In this document: piece by piece, positions 53,830 to 62,361 of the stretch
Position numbering within the stretch: the first letter of the stretch is position 1
Layout: each line of letters starts with the position of its first letter
From: Pseudoduganella danionis
GTDB taxonomy: Bacteria; Pseudomonadota; Gammaproteobacteria; Burkholderiales; Burkholderiaceae_D
Assembly: GCF_009720775.1 (NCBI RefSeq)
Contig: NZ_WNKW01000002.1
Location: 496,001 to 560,000 of the forward strand
Length of the DNA stretch: 64,000 bases
Direction of reading: 5' to 3'
Translations under genes and position numbers: made by a program
The notes under the pieces: generated by a model
What the model saw: the letters and a program-made list of their open reading frames with translations, nothing else
Databases searched by the model: none
What the model was told of the DNA's origin: nothing

Positions 53830-55362
53830 ATGCAGCGTTCACCACTACTGACTTCCATCACCACTATCGCCGGCAGCTTGCTGCTGGCGACGGCTGCGCC
53901 TGCGGCCGAGCTGGGCGATATTGCGGTGCGCTCCTACATCGGCCAGCCACTCTCGGCCGATATCGAACTGGTGCAGGTAGCGCCCGACGAGGCGGCCAGT
54001 TTGCAGGTCCGGCTGGCGCAGGAAAACGTCTACCGGGGCGCCAACATCAGCATGAATCCGGCGCTGAGTGGCCTGCATATGACGATAGTGCGGCGCGAAG
54101 GCCGCCAGTATCTGCGCGTGAGTACCTCACGGCCTATCGAAGCTGATTATCTGCACCTGTTTCTCGAACTGAGTGGCGGCGGACGGCAGGAAGTGCGTGC
54201 CGCCACCGTCTGGCTGCAGGCCGATCCGAATCCATCGATGCGCGCCAGTGCGGTGTCGGCAGCGGCCGTGGGCAGTCCTGCGCCGGCACCGTTGCCAGCC
54301 GTGGCTGCTGCCCCTGCTGTCCCGCTTAGCCATGCGGAGCCCGCGCCAGCCCGCTCGCGTGCGGCACCGATGCCGTCACTGCATGAGTCTGAAGTGGGCA
54401 CACCCGGAGGCTTGCGCGCCAGCGCTGCTGCCGCACCGGTGCGTCGTCCGGCAGCGCCTGCCAAGCCTGCGCCTGCCCGGGCAGCCAGTTCCGGCGAGGC
54501 AGCAGCCGACGGTGCGCTACCGGTGCCCGTGGCGCAAGCGCTGCTGCCCATGCCGCATCTGCCACTGCCGAAAGGCGTCAAGCGCGCTCAGCCACCGGCC
54601 GCCTGTGCTGCTGCGCCAGCGCCGGCAGCAGCGGCCAAGGAGTGCGCGGCATTCGACGCCCATAGCCAGGAATTGAATAGCAAACTGACTGAGCTGGAAG
54701 GCAAGCTGAAAGTGCTGCAGGGGGCGCTGGGCGCAGCGCCTGCGGCCAAAGCCAGTGCCTCGGCGCCCGCGCCAGCGGCAGCCGCTAGCAGCAAGCTGGC
54801 TGCGGCATCCGCCACGGCCAGCGCCTCGGCATCGGCTAGCATGGCCGCCTCGGCACCGGCAAAACTGGCGAGCAGTGCTGCTGCCCATGCATCGGAACCG
54901 GCTGCCGGCGGCGAAGCGGCCAGCGGCGAACGTTGGGTGCCACCGCCCGGCGTGCAGGGCGAACTGGCCAAAGCGCGGGCTGCTGCAGCGCTGGCCGAAG
55001 CCAGCGAAACGGCGTCGGCGTCGGCCTCGGCCGAAGCCTCGGGAGCGGCCTCGGCAGCGAGCGAGGCGGCTTCCGTTCCCATGAAAAAAGTAAAAGTCCT
55101 GCCTAAGTTGAAATACAAGAAAGAGAAACCGCCGGAACCAGCTCCCAGCAGTAGCAATCTGCCGCTGATTGCGGCCGCTGCTGGCGTGGCGGCGCTGGTG
55201 CTTGGTCTGGCCGGCTGGCTGTTCTGGCGCAAGAAGCGGGGCGCGCCACCATTGAAAATCGGACAACTATTGCGCAAGAAGAAAGGGTCCGAGCCGGAAG
55301 TGAAGCATGAGGAAGCGCCGCCTCTGGAAGAAGTGACGCCGGAATCGCTGATGCAGCAGTAA
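53830..55362 (+). CDS. Short FimV-like membrane protein
   Basis: 510 residues. The N-terminus (MQRSPLLTSITTIAGSLLLA signal, then ELGDIAVRSYIGQPLSADIELVQ) is that of FimV, the inner-membrane organiser of type IV pili and polar proteins in Pseudomonas and relatives. A coiled segment (CAAFDAHSQELNSKLTELEG near 277-300) and a long Ala/Ser/Pro-rich stretch follow. Near 452-473 (LPLIAAAAGVAALVLGLAGW) is a membrane helix, and a 40-residue basic/acidic tail ends it. The C-terminal TPR/FimV domain of about 400 residues is absent, so the protein is short for FimV (about 900). A frameshift is not evident. Confidence 0.8.
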   Translation: MQRSPLLTSITTIAGSLLLATAAPAAELGDIAVRSYIGQPLSADIELVQVAPDEAASLQVRLAQENVYRGANISMNPALSGLHMTIVRREGRQYLRVSTSRPIEADYLHLFLELSGGGRQEVRAATVWLQADPNPSMRASAVSAAAVGSPAPAPLPAVAAAPAVPLSHAEPAPARSRAAPMPSLHESEVGTPGGLRASAAAAPVRRPAAPAKPAPARAASSGEAAADGALPVPVAQALLPMPHLPLPKGVKRAQPPAACAAAPAPAAAAKECAAFDAHSQELNSKLTELEGKLKVLQGALGAAPAAKASASAPAPAAAASSKLAAASATASASASASMAASAPAKLASSAAAHASEPAAGGEAASGERWVPPPGVQGELAKARAAAALAEASETASASASAEASGAASAASEAASVPMKKVKVLPKLKYKKEKPPEPAPSSSNLPLIAAAAGVAALVLGLAGWLFWRKKRGAPPLKIGQLLRKKKGSEPEVKHEEAPPLEEVTPESLMQQ

Positions 55363-55410
55363 GCTGCAGGTGCTGGGAGCGGAGTCCGGCGCCATGGCCG
55401 GACGAAAAAA

Positions 55411-55440
55411 AAGCGCCTAACCGAAGTAAGGCGCTTTTTT
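55411..55440. terminator. Bidirectional intrinsic terminator
   Basis: AAGCGCCT (55411-55418) and AGGCGCTT (55429-55436), with A before and T after, lie between the convergent FimV-like gene and the fliT-like gene and can end both transcripts. Confidence 0.85.
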
Positions 55441-55457
55441 ATTGGGCAGGTGCCGGA

Positions 55458-55733
55458 TCAGGCAGCCATGCCGGGAATGGTGTTCATCCAGGGTTCGGTC
55501 ACGTCGCGGATGGCGCGATCGTTGGCCAGGATCTGTTTCAGCAGGTCGATCTTGCGCAGGCGCTGGGCACCGCTCAGGGCAGGAACGCCGGTGCTGATGG
55601 CGCGGCTTTCGGCGGCGCAGCGGTTTTCCAGCTTGCTCAGGCCATCCCAGTCACCCATGCGTGCGGCAGCGGCCATGTGATTGGTCATACCGGCAATATT
55701 TTCGTACATCGAGAGGACTTCGCTGGAGGTCAT
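55458..55733 (-). CDS. fliT: FliT-like flagellar export chaperone
   Basis: 91 residues, all-helical: MTSSEVLSMYENIAGMTNHM and LRKIDLLKQILANDRAIRDVTEPWM (split here), with MGDWDGLSKLENRCA (about 27-41). That pattern fits betaproteobacterial FliT, which keeps the hook cap FliD and the master regulator FlhDC in check. No flagellar gene is next to it, so it is an orphan copy or lies apart from its cluster. Moderately sure of the family. Confidence 0.72.
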   Translation of the reverse strand: MTSSEVLSMYENIAGMTNHMAAAARMGDWDGLSKLENRCAAESRAISTGVPALSGAQRLRKIDLLKQILANDRAIRDVTEPWMNTIPGMAA

Positions 55734-55840
55734 ATTCGCACCCTGGCTGGTTAGGCGGATTACCGCATGTCCTGATTAACGTCGGGGTGGACGGGAACTT
55801 TAGGGTCTTTTTCAAATATTTTTGAAAAAAAGTGAAAAAA

Positions 55841-55870
55841 AACCGTCCGATGGTGATTCGGACGGTTTTT
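55841..55870. terminator. Bidirectional intrinsic terminator
   Basis: AACCGTCCGA (55841-55850) pairs with TCGGACGGTT (55858-55867), A run before and T run after. It closes the minus-strand HDOD gene. Confidence 0.85.
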
Positions 55871-55911
55871 GTTGTTACTTAATTACTGTTTTCGGCTGTT
55901 TTGCGGCGTTT

Positions 55912-56739
55912 TTATTTCACCAGTTCTTCCAGACCCGCCGATAATTCATCCGGCGATGGCATTTCGTCTATCAGCGCATCATCATCCAGTCCCAGTTCCT
56001 CGGCCAGATCGGTCGGGTAGCAGGCAGCGATTTCTTCTGCGTTAAGCTGGGCCTGCTCGACGCGGGCGCGCCAGGCTGCCAGCGCGACCACGGCGGCCAG
56101 TCGGTTCAGCTCGCCGTTGTGATGCGGTTCGGGGAAGGCGGCGATGGTCTCGGCAAAGGTGGGCGGGAATTTCCAGCGACGGGCCAGTTCGGCTCCCACG
56201 TCGGCGAAAGTGTAGCCAAACGAAGCCTGTTCCGCATCGAGGCGGCGCGCATCGAGCGGACCGGCAATCTTGTCCAGTGCCATGGCCTGCTCGGCCATGG
56301 CCGAGTGGATGACCAACTGGCCGATGCCATGCATCATGCCGATGGTGAAGGCGAGGTCGGTATTTTCCTTGGTTTTCTTGGCGATCCATTTGGCCGATAC
56401 GGCCGCGTTCAGGCTGTAGCGCCAGAATTGTTTGAGGTCCAGCCCCGGCACGGTCTTGAAGCCGCTGACCAGTCCCGAGCTGATAACCAGCGTGCGGACG
56501 GTGACAAAGCCCAGCATGAGTACCGCATCTTCCACCGTACCGATGCTGCGCGACACATGGTAGTAAGCGGAGTTGGCCAGACGCAGTAATTTCGCGCTCA
56601 ACACAGGATCAGTGGACAGCTTCTTGGCGATTTCTTCCGTCGAAACGCTGGCTTTGTCGAAACTGCTGATCAGCTCTTCAACCACCTTGGGCGCGGTGGG
56701 CAACGCAGTGGGATTCTGGAACAGTGCATCAAGCTTCAT
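55912..56739 (-). CDS. HDOD-domain signalling protein
   Basis: 275 residues. The HDOD domain (a degenerate HD hydrolase used in bacterial signalling) begins LPTAPKVVEELISSFDKASVS (about 14-34) and has LSAKLLRLANSAYYHVSRSIGTVEDAVLMLGF and AFTIGMMHGIGQLVIHSAM (about 130-148). The family often regulates motility or cell-cycle output; many lack phosphodiesterase activity. The C-terminal tail (DDDALIDEMPSPDELS) is acidic. It lies alone, with its own terminator. Confidence 0.9.
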   Translation of the reverse strand: MKLDALFQNPTALPTAPKVVEELISSFDKASVSTEEIAKKLSTDPVLSAKLLRLANSAYYHVSRSIGTVEDAVLMLGFVTVRTLVISSGLVSGFKTVPGLDLKQFWRYSLNAAVSAKWIAKKTKENTDLAFTIGMMHGIGQLVIHSAMAEQAMALDKIAGPLDARRLDAEQASFGYTFADVGAELARRWKFPPTFAETIAAFPEPHHNGELNRLAAVVALAAWRARVEQAQLNAEEIAACYPTDLAEELGLDDDALIDEMPSPDELSAGLEELVK

Positions 56740-57009
56740 GTTGGTTTCTCCTGTTGAAAGGGCGCGTTGCTGTTTGCTAACTATATAGCGATTCCCGTGG
56801 GGAAAGAAACAAATTTGTTACGTCAGCGTATCTTTTCTGCCGAGTCGATTATCGCCTGCGTGTGACTGCTGCGATGCCGCATCGACAGTGTATCCCCGCA
56901 GCGTGTGCTGGCGCACGGAGTACAAGGTTGCGACTGCCTATATTGACGCATATGCACATAGCGCAACGCTGTGTGTACCATCGTTTCATTGTTGATAGAG
57001 GAGTTGACC

Positions 57010-57201
57010 ATGAACAAAGATCAGGTAAAAGGCAAGGCGCGCGAAGTGCGTGGCAAGGTCCAGCAGGAAGTGGGCAAGCTGGTGGGCAGTAGCGAACAGC
57101 AGGCCAAAGGACTGAGCCAGCAGGCTGCAGGTAAATTGCAAAAAGGGCTGGGCGATGCCAAGGAAGCCGTGAAGGATATCGCCAAGGGCAATCGCAATTA
57201 A
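57010..57201 (+). CDS. CsbD family stress protein
   Basis: 63 residues from ATG 57010 (GAGGAG at 56999-57004). MNKDQVKGKAREVRGKVQQEVGKL is the CsbD/UPF0337 signature: a small hydrophilic helical protein seen under general stress, of unknown mode of action. It ends in KDIAKGNRN. A strong hairpin follows at 57218-57255. Confidence 0.9.
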   Translation: MNKDQVKGKAREVRGKVQQEVGKLVGSSEQQAKGLSQQAAGKLQKGLGDAKEAVKDIAKGNRN

Positions 57202-57217
57202 TTGCGGGCCCCCATAA

Positions 57218-57255
57218 AGCAACAGCCGCAGGCATGGCTGCCTGCGGCTGTTGCT
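57218..57255 (+). terminator. Perfect 17-bp hairpin after csbD-like gene
   Basis: The segments 57218-57234 (AGCAACAGCCGCAGGCA) and 57239-57255 are perfect reverse complements around TGGC. No T run follows, so it may be a terminator that uses Rho or an mRNA-end protector. It is between the convergent CsbD and S9 peptidase genes and could serve both. Confidence 0.5.
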
Positions 57256-57281
57256 GGAACTACCGGCGTGACGTCCGGTAG

Positions 57282-59492
57282 TTAGTTGGTTTCAGGCTTC
57301 AGATTCTTCTTGAAGAAGGCTTCGATGTAGCCGTACACATGGCGCTGCGGGCCGCGACCGGAGATGCCGTGCTTGGCGCCCGGATAGGTCATCAGCTCGA
57401 AGTGCACATTGCGCTTGACCAGCGCATCGATCATGCGCGTGGTGTTGGTGAATAGCACATTGTCATCGGCCATGCCGTGGATCAGCAGCAGCGGCGACTT
57501 CAAACCGTCGAGGTGGGAGTACACGCCGGCCGTGACATAGCCTTCTGGATTTTCTTTAGGCGTACCCATGAACTGTTCCGTGTAATGGGTGTCGTACAGT
57601 GCCCAGTCCGTCACTGGCGCAACGGAAACGCCCATGGCGATCTTGTCCGAAGCCTGCGCCAGCAGGCGCAGCGTCATGAAGCCGCCGTAGCTCCAGCCGA
57701 ACACGCCGATGCGCTTGGCATCTACATAGCTCTGCAGGCCCAGCCATTCGATACCGGTGAGCTGGTCTTCCACTTCCACTTTGCCCAGATCGTGGTAGTT
57801 GGCATCGGTGAAAGCGCGTTCACGGCGCGACGAACCACGGTTGTCCAGACGCCAGACGATGAAGCCCTGCTGCGCCATGTACTGGTCGAACAGATTGCCC
57901 CAGCGGCGTGCCACGTGCTGCGAGTGCGGGCCGCCGTAGGTGGACAGGTAGACCGGATACTTTTTCATCACGCTAAAGCCGTCAGGCTTGATCATCGAGT
58001 AGTACAGGGTCTGGCCGTCTTTCGATTTCAGTGTGCCGTATTCGGTTTTCAGGTGGGCATCGAGGTATTTGCCGTAAGGGTGGCTGGCATTGAGTTCATT
58101 GCGTTCCAGCCAGCTCACCATGCTGCCATCCGGACGGCGGATGCTCACTTGTGGCGGCAGGTCCGGATTCGAATAGGTATCGACGAACACTTCGCCATTG
58201 CGCGCAAAGGACGCATCGTGCCAGCCATCGCCCTGCGTCACGCGGGCTGGCTTGTTGGCGCTGCTGCCATCGAGTTTCAGCGCATAGGTCTGGCTGTCCA
58301 CTACGGCGTCGCGGTTGGACTGCACGAACACGCGGCCGCTCTTTTCATCGACGGCGAGTACGCGGTCTATGCCCCATTCGCCGCTCGAAATGGCGTGCTG
58401 CAGTTTGCCGCTCATGTCGTACAAATACAGGTGCTTGCGTCCGGTGCGCTCGGACGACCAGATGAAGCGGTCGCCGGACAGGAAGCGCAGGTCGTCAAAG
58501 ATGCTGACCCAGGTCGGCGAAGTTTCGGTCACCAGCACGCGCTGCGCCAGCGTGGCTGCATCGACGGCGATCAGTTCGAGCTTCTTCTGGTCGCGGCTCT
58601 GGCGCTGGAACAGCAGGGCCTTGGCGTTGCCGCTCCAGTCGGCACGTACCAGATAGATGTCGGGATTGCTGCCCAGATCAACGTTGCGGATTTCGCCCGT
58701 CACCGGCGAAACGATGTGCAGGCTGACCAGCGCATTCGGATCACCGGCGGCAGGATAGCGCTGCTCGACCACGTCGGTGCGGTCGGCAAAGATTTCGAAA
58801 CGGCGCGCTACCGGTACTGGTGCTTCGTCGTAGCGCTTGTAGGCAATCGCGCTATCGTCCGGGGCCCAGTAGTAGCCGCTGGTCTGGCCCATTTCTTCTT
58901 GTGCCACGAATTCGGCTTCGCCGTTATGCACGGTGTCCTTGCCATCGCTGGTGAGTTGCTTTTCCTTGCCCGTGCTCAGATCGATCACGTACAGATTCTG
59001 GTCGCGCACGAAGGAAACGTAGCGACCTTTCGGCGAAATTTTCGGATCGAGCACATTGCCGCTGGCGACCATGCGCGCTGCATCGGGCTTGCTGGCATCG
59101 ATCAGGTACAGGTTGCCGGCTATCGGCACCAGCAACTGCTTGCCGTCAGGCGACCAGCTATAGCTGAGGATGCCTTTCAGACTGGCCGTGCGCTCGCGCT
59201 CGCGGCGGGCTTTTTCGGCGGCCGACAGGTTCTCGTCCGGCACCAGTATCTTGGAGTCGACCAGACGGTGGGTGGACTTGTCCTTGAGATTGAATTCCCA
59301 CAGGTCGAGCTGGAACTGGTTGTCTTCGCGGCCGCGCAGGAAAGTCACGCGCGCGCCATCGGGCGACACTTTCAGGCTGCGCACACCGGGGCCGCTCAGC
59401 GAAGGGTCGGAATGCAGTCGGTCTAGCGTGAGTTTTTCAGCAGAGGCCTGGGCTCCGGTCAGGAGGGCCAGAAAGCAGAGTATGAAGCGCAT
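57282..59492 (-). CDS. S9-family serine peptidase (dipeptidyl peptidase IV-like)
   Basis: 736 residues with a signal peptide (MRFILCFLALLTGAQASA). The N-terminal beta-propeller is about 30-480 (GRYVSFVRDQNLYVIDLSTG, WSPDGKQLLVPI). The C-terminal alpha/beta hydrolase has the nucleophile motif GWSYGG (near residue 598-603), Asp in GMADDNVLF (near 673-681) and His in GAKHGISG (near 705-712). It cuts dipeptides or oligopeptides in the periplasm. Full catalytic triad, normal length. Confidence 0.93.
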   Translation of the reverse strand: MRFILCFLALLTGAQASAEKLTLDRLHSDPSLSGPGVRSLKVSPDGARVTFLRGREDNQFQLDLWEFNLKDKSTHRLVDSKILVPDENLSAAEKARRERERTASLKGILSYSWSPDGKQLLVPIAGNLYLIDASKPDAARMVASGNVLDPKISPKGRYVSFVRDQNLYVIDLSTGKEKQLTSDGKDTVHNGEAEFVAQEEMGQTSGYYWAPDDSAIAYKRYDEAPVPVARRFEIFADRTDVVEQRYPAAGDPNALVSLHIVSPVTGEIRNVDLGSNPDIYLVRADWSGNAKALLFQRQSRDQKKLELIAVDAATLAQRVLVTETSPTWVSIFDDLRFLSGDRFIWSSERTGRKHLYLYDMSGKLQHAISSGEWGIDRVLAVDEKSGRVFVQSNRDAVVDSQTYALKLDGSSANKPARVTQGDGWHDASFARNGEVFVDTYSNPDLPPQVSIRRPDGSMVSWLERNELNASHPYGKYLDAHLKTEYGTLKSKDGQTLYYSMIKPDGFSVMKKYPVYLSTYGGPHSQHVARRWGNLFDQYMAQQGFIVWRLDNRGSSRRERAFTDANYHDLGKVEVEDQLTGIEWLGLQSYVDAKRIGVFGWSYGGFMTLRLLAQASDKIAMGVSVAPVTDWALYDTHYTEQFMGTPKENPEGYVTAGVYSHLDGLKSPLLLIHGMADDNVLFTNTTRMIDALVKRNVHFELMTYPGAKHGISGRGPQRHVYGYIEAFFKKNLKPETN

Positions 59493-59633
59493 GGCGGGGA
59501 ATAGTCTCAGGTTGACGGAATCCGAGACGATACCAGAGCGGGCCTGTCATGGCGAGATGGCAATGTTCTGAATCTACGGGCGAAAACCGTTTTTCCTTCG
59601 GCGTCCGGTATGCGGATTTCGCCCCGTATGTGG

Positions 59634-61025
59634 CTAGTGCGGCTGGCCCTGCGCACGCTGCAGCGACAGCCGGTGCAGTGCCCAGCTCAGCAGCAGAGCG
59701 GCTACCGTCAGGCCGATCACCAGCGCGATCCAGAAGCCCTGTGCCGCCATGGGCTGGGCCGGACGCCAGGGCAGCCATTCCGGCGCCAGCCCCAGCCAGC
59801 AACCGAGCGGCAGCGCAAAGCCCCAGAAAGCCACTAGCTGGATCTGCATGGGCTGGCGCGTTACCTTGTAGCCGCGGATGGCGCACGAGGTGGCCACCTG
59901 GGTGGCGTCGGACAGCTGGAACAGCGCGGCCAGCAGTAGCAGGGAAGCGCACAGGGCCTGCACGGCCAGGTCGGAAGTATAAGCGGCAGCAATCTGCGTG
60001 CGCGCCAGCACGATGAACAGGGCCGACAGGGCACCGAAGGCCAGCGACATGAACACGCCCACCCACGCCACAAAGCGGGCCCGCTGCGGATTGCCTTCAC
60101 CCACGGCATGGCCGACGCGGGTGATCAGCGCGATGCCGAAACTGAGCGGCACCATGAACACCAGCGATGTGAAATTGAGGGCGATCTGGTGTGCCGAAAT
60201 CTGCACGGCGCCGAAGCGGGCGACCAGCAGGCTGATGGAGCCGAAGGCACTGACTTCGGCAAAATAGGTGATGCCTATGGGCAGACCGAGCTTGAGCATA
60301 TTGCGGATTTCCGGCCAGTGCGGGCCTTCCCAGTGAGTGAACGGGTAGGTAGCACGGTAGGCCGGCGCAAAGCGCATCCACGCCAGCATGGCGAACAGCA
60401 TCAGCCACATGCACAGGGCCGTGGAAATGGCGCAGCCTACGCCGCCCACGGCGGGCAGGCCCCAGTTGCCGAAAATTAGCAGCCAGTTGCTCAGCACATT
60501 GAAGGCCAGCCCCAGCAGGGCGATCACCATCACCGGCTTGGTCTGGTTGATGCTGGTGCTATAGCCATACAGGGCGCGGTAGGCGGCAAATGGTGGCAGG
60601 CCGAAGCTGATGATGTGTACGAACAGGGCGGCCTGCCCATGTACATAGGGCGTCAGCTGCAGGTGCTCGAACAGCAGCGTGGCCAGATTGGCCAGCAGCA
60701 TGGCCAGCACACCGATGCCGGCCGCCTTCCACAGCGACTGGCGTACAGCGTGGGGAATCTTGCCCAGCTCGCCACCGCCCACATCGTGCGCGACGATGCT
60801 GTTTATCGCCATCATGATGCCGCTCACCGTCACCAGAATAATCGACCAGATCGAGGTGCCCAGCGCCACCGCCGCCAGTTCGTCGGCACTCGCGTGGCCC
60901 GTCATGGCCACGTCGGCCACGCCCATGCCCACGGTGGCCAGTTGGCCGATCAGCATGGGCCAGGAAAGTGCCCACAGTGCGGCGATTTCGTGACGGAGAT
61001 TGTGCGAGGTAAATTTGTGCGGCAT
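59634..61025 (-). CDS. MATE-family multidrug exporter
   Basis: 463 residues from ATG 61025 (MPHKFTSHNLRHEIAALW). Twelve helices; MLIGQLATVGMGVADVAMTGHAS and the second-half repeat (QISAHQIALNFTSLVFMVPLSFGIALITRVGHAVGEGNPQRAR, in segments near 260-300) are typical NorM/DinF-type features. It exports cationic drugs with Na+ or H+ antiport. It starts about 180 bp away from the divergent crystallin-like gene. Confidence 0.93.
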   Translation of the reverse strand: MPHKFTSHNLRHEIAALWALSWPMLIGQLATVGMGVADVAMTGHASADELAAVALGTSIWSIILVTVSGIMMAINSIVAHDVGGGELGKIPHAVRQSLWKAAGIGVLAMLLANLATLLFEHLQLTPYVHGQAALFVHIISFGLPPFAAYRALYGYSTSINQTKPVMVIALLGLAFNVLSNWLLIFGNWGLPAVGGVGCAISTALCMWLMLFAMLAWMRFAPAYRATYPFTHWEGPHWPEIRNMLKLGLPIGITYFAEVSAFGSISLLVARFGAVQISAHQIALNFTSLVFMVPLSFGIALITRVGHAVGEGNPQRARFVAWVGVFMSLAFGALSALFIVLARTQIAAAYTSDLAVQALCASLLLLAALFQLSDATQVATSCAIRGYKVTRQPMQIQLVAFWGFALPLGCWLGLAPEWLPWRPAQPMAAQGFWIALVIGLTVAALLLSWALHRLSLQRAQGQPH

Positions 61026-61207
61026 AGGCAAAGGTGGTGCGGCGGCATAGCAGTTGTGTGGCGGCCATTCTAGCGTGCGGGCCATGGCTTTGTCTTACAA
61101 ATTCTTGCAAATTGAGCATGGCCGGCCGTCAGCCTGCGCGCTGGCTCGCGCGTTAGAGCTGCATGGCAACTTGCCAGTGTGTCGACACCTAGCTCATACT
61201 CACGATC

Positions 61208-61906
61208 ATGAAAATCTCTCTGCTCCGTTTTATCCGCGCCGCCTTCGTGCTGGCGCTGCCCGTCGCCATGGCCCAGGCCGGTGAAATCACGCTGTATACC
61301 CATGCCAATTTCAATGGACCGGCCATCACGCTGCGTGGCGAAACGCCCGATCTGGTGCCCTATAATTTCAACGACCGCGCGTCCAGCGTGGTCGTGCGTT
61401 CCGGTACCTGGCAGCTATGCGAGCATGCGGATTTCCGTGGCCGCTGCATGGTGGTTGAACGGGGCGAGTATCCGGTACTGGCCGGCTTTAACGACATGAT
61501 TTCTTCGGTGCGCGAAATCGGCGGCCGCGGCGACTGGAATGAGCGCAACGACCATAACGACCGCTGGGATCGCAATGACCGCAATGACCGCAATGAGCGT
61601 GGCGAGCGCCACGGCCGTCGCTGGGAGCGCGACGACGAGCGCGGCCATGGTAATGGCCGCGAACCGATAGAACTGTTTTCCCAGTCCGGCTTCAATGGCG
61701 CCCGCCTCGGCATCCGTAACGAAGTGCGTACGCTGGTCGATTACGATTTCAATGATCAGGCAGGTTCCATCATCGTCAATGAAGGACGCTGGGAGCTGTG
61801 CGAGCATGCCGATTTCGGTGGCCGTTGCATCGTGCTGGAACCGGGCCGTTACGAATACCTCGACAACATGAATAACCGCATTTCCTCGCTGCGCCGTATC
61901 CGCTGA
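61208..61906 (+). CDS. Exported two-domain beta/gamma-crystallin-like protein
   Basis: 232 residues with a signal peptide (AAFVLALPVAMAQA, cut near residue 25). Two beta/gamma-crystallin-type domains: ITLYTHANFNGPAITLRGETPDL (about 27-49) with WQLCEHADFRGRCMVVERG, and ELFSQSGFNGARLGIRNEV (about 157-176) with WELCEHADFGGRCIVLEPG. Each ends in SSxR. The linker between (about 103-150) is almost only Asn, Arg, Asp, Glu and His in short repeats (NDRNDRNDRN). Such proteins often bind calcium; the usual N/D-x-S-S motif is seen as DRASSV and NNRISSL. A one-domain relative lies directly downstream. Confidence 0.85.
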   Translation: MKISLLRFIRAAFVLALPVAMAQAGEITLYTHANFNGPAITLRGETPDLVPYNFNDRASSVVVRSGTWQLCEHADFRGRCMVVERGEYPVLAGFNDMISSVREIGGRGDWNERNDHNDRWDRNDRNDRNERGERHGRRWERDDERGHGNGREPIELFSQSGFNGARLGIRNEVRTLVDYDFNDQAGSIIVNEGRWELCEHADFGGRCIVLEPGRYEYLDNMNNRISSLRRIR

Positions 61907-61952
61907 GCGGGATGCGTTATCATGCATCTCAGTTAATCGTCCGGGAGCCGTG

Positions 61953-62291
61953 ATGAGGAAGCCGCTGTTCGCTGCGTTCGCCCTGAGTGCCAGCCTGTAC
62001 GCGCAGGCCGGCGAAATTACCTTATACACGCGGGCGAACTTCGGCGGCCCGGCGATCAAGCTGCATGAATCTGAACCCGATCTCGACAAGCTCGGTTTCA
62101 ATGACCGGACTTCCAGTGTGGTGGTGCAGAGCGGCCGCTGGCAGGTGTGCGAGCATAAGCAGTACAAAGGGCGCTGCAAGGTACTGGAGAAGGGCGAGTA
62201 CGCCCAGCTCAAGGACTTGAGCAATATGATGTCTTCAGTGCGCGAGCTCGACGAGTTGGCCCAAGCTGTCGGCAGAAGCGAGCGCCCCTGA
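61953..62291 (+). CDS. Exported one-domain beta/gamma-crystallin-like protein
   Basis: 112 residues from ATG 61953 behind CCGGGAG; signal peptide about 1-21 (FAALFALSASLYAQA region). One beta/gamma-crystallin domain, AGEITLYTRANFGGPAIKLHE (about 21-41) with WQVCEHKQYKGRCKVLEKGE, close in sequence to the first domain of the gene 47 bp upstream (EITLYT-ANF-GPAI). The pair came from a duplication. NDRTSSVVVQ is the likely calcium site. A short helical tail ends in GRSERP. GCGCCCC/GGGGCGC forms a small stem over the stop. Confidence 0.85.
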   Translation: MRKPLFAAFALSASLYAQAGEITLYTRANFGGPAIKLHESEPDLDKLGFNDRTSSVVVQSGRWQVCEHKQYKGRCKVLEKGEYAQLKDLSNMMSSVRELDELAQAVGRSERP

Positions 62292-62361
62292 AGAACGGGG
62301 CGCGGGCAGCGGGTTTCGTTAGCTTAGGGGGCAGCCGGCTCAGCGTCGCACCTTTAGCGTA

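Noticed and set aside
54517..55277. Two minus-strand frames over the FimV-like gene
   Set aside because: Caused by the Ala-rich codons of the real gene; no ribosome site and no motif.
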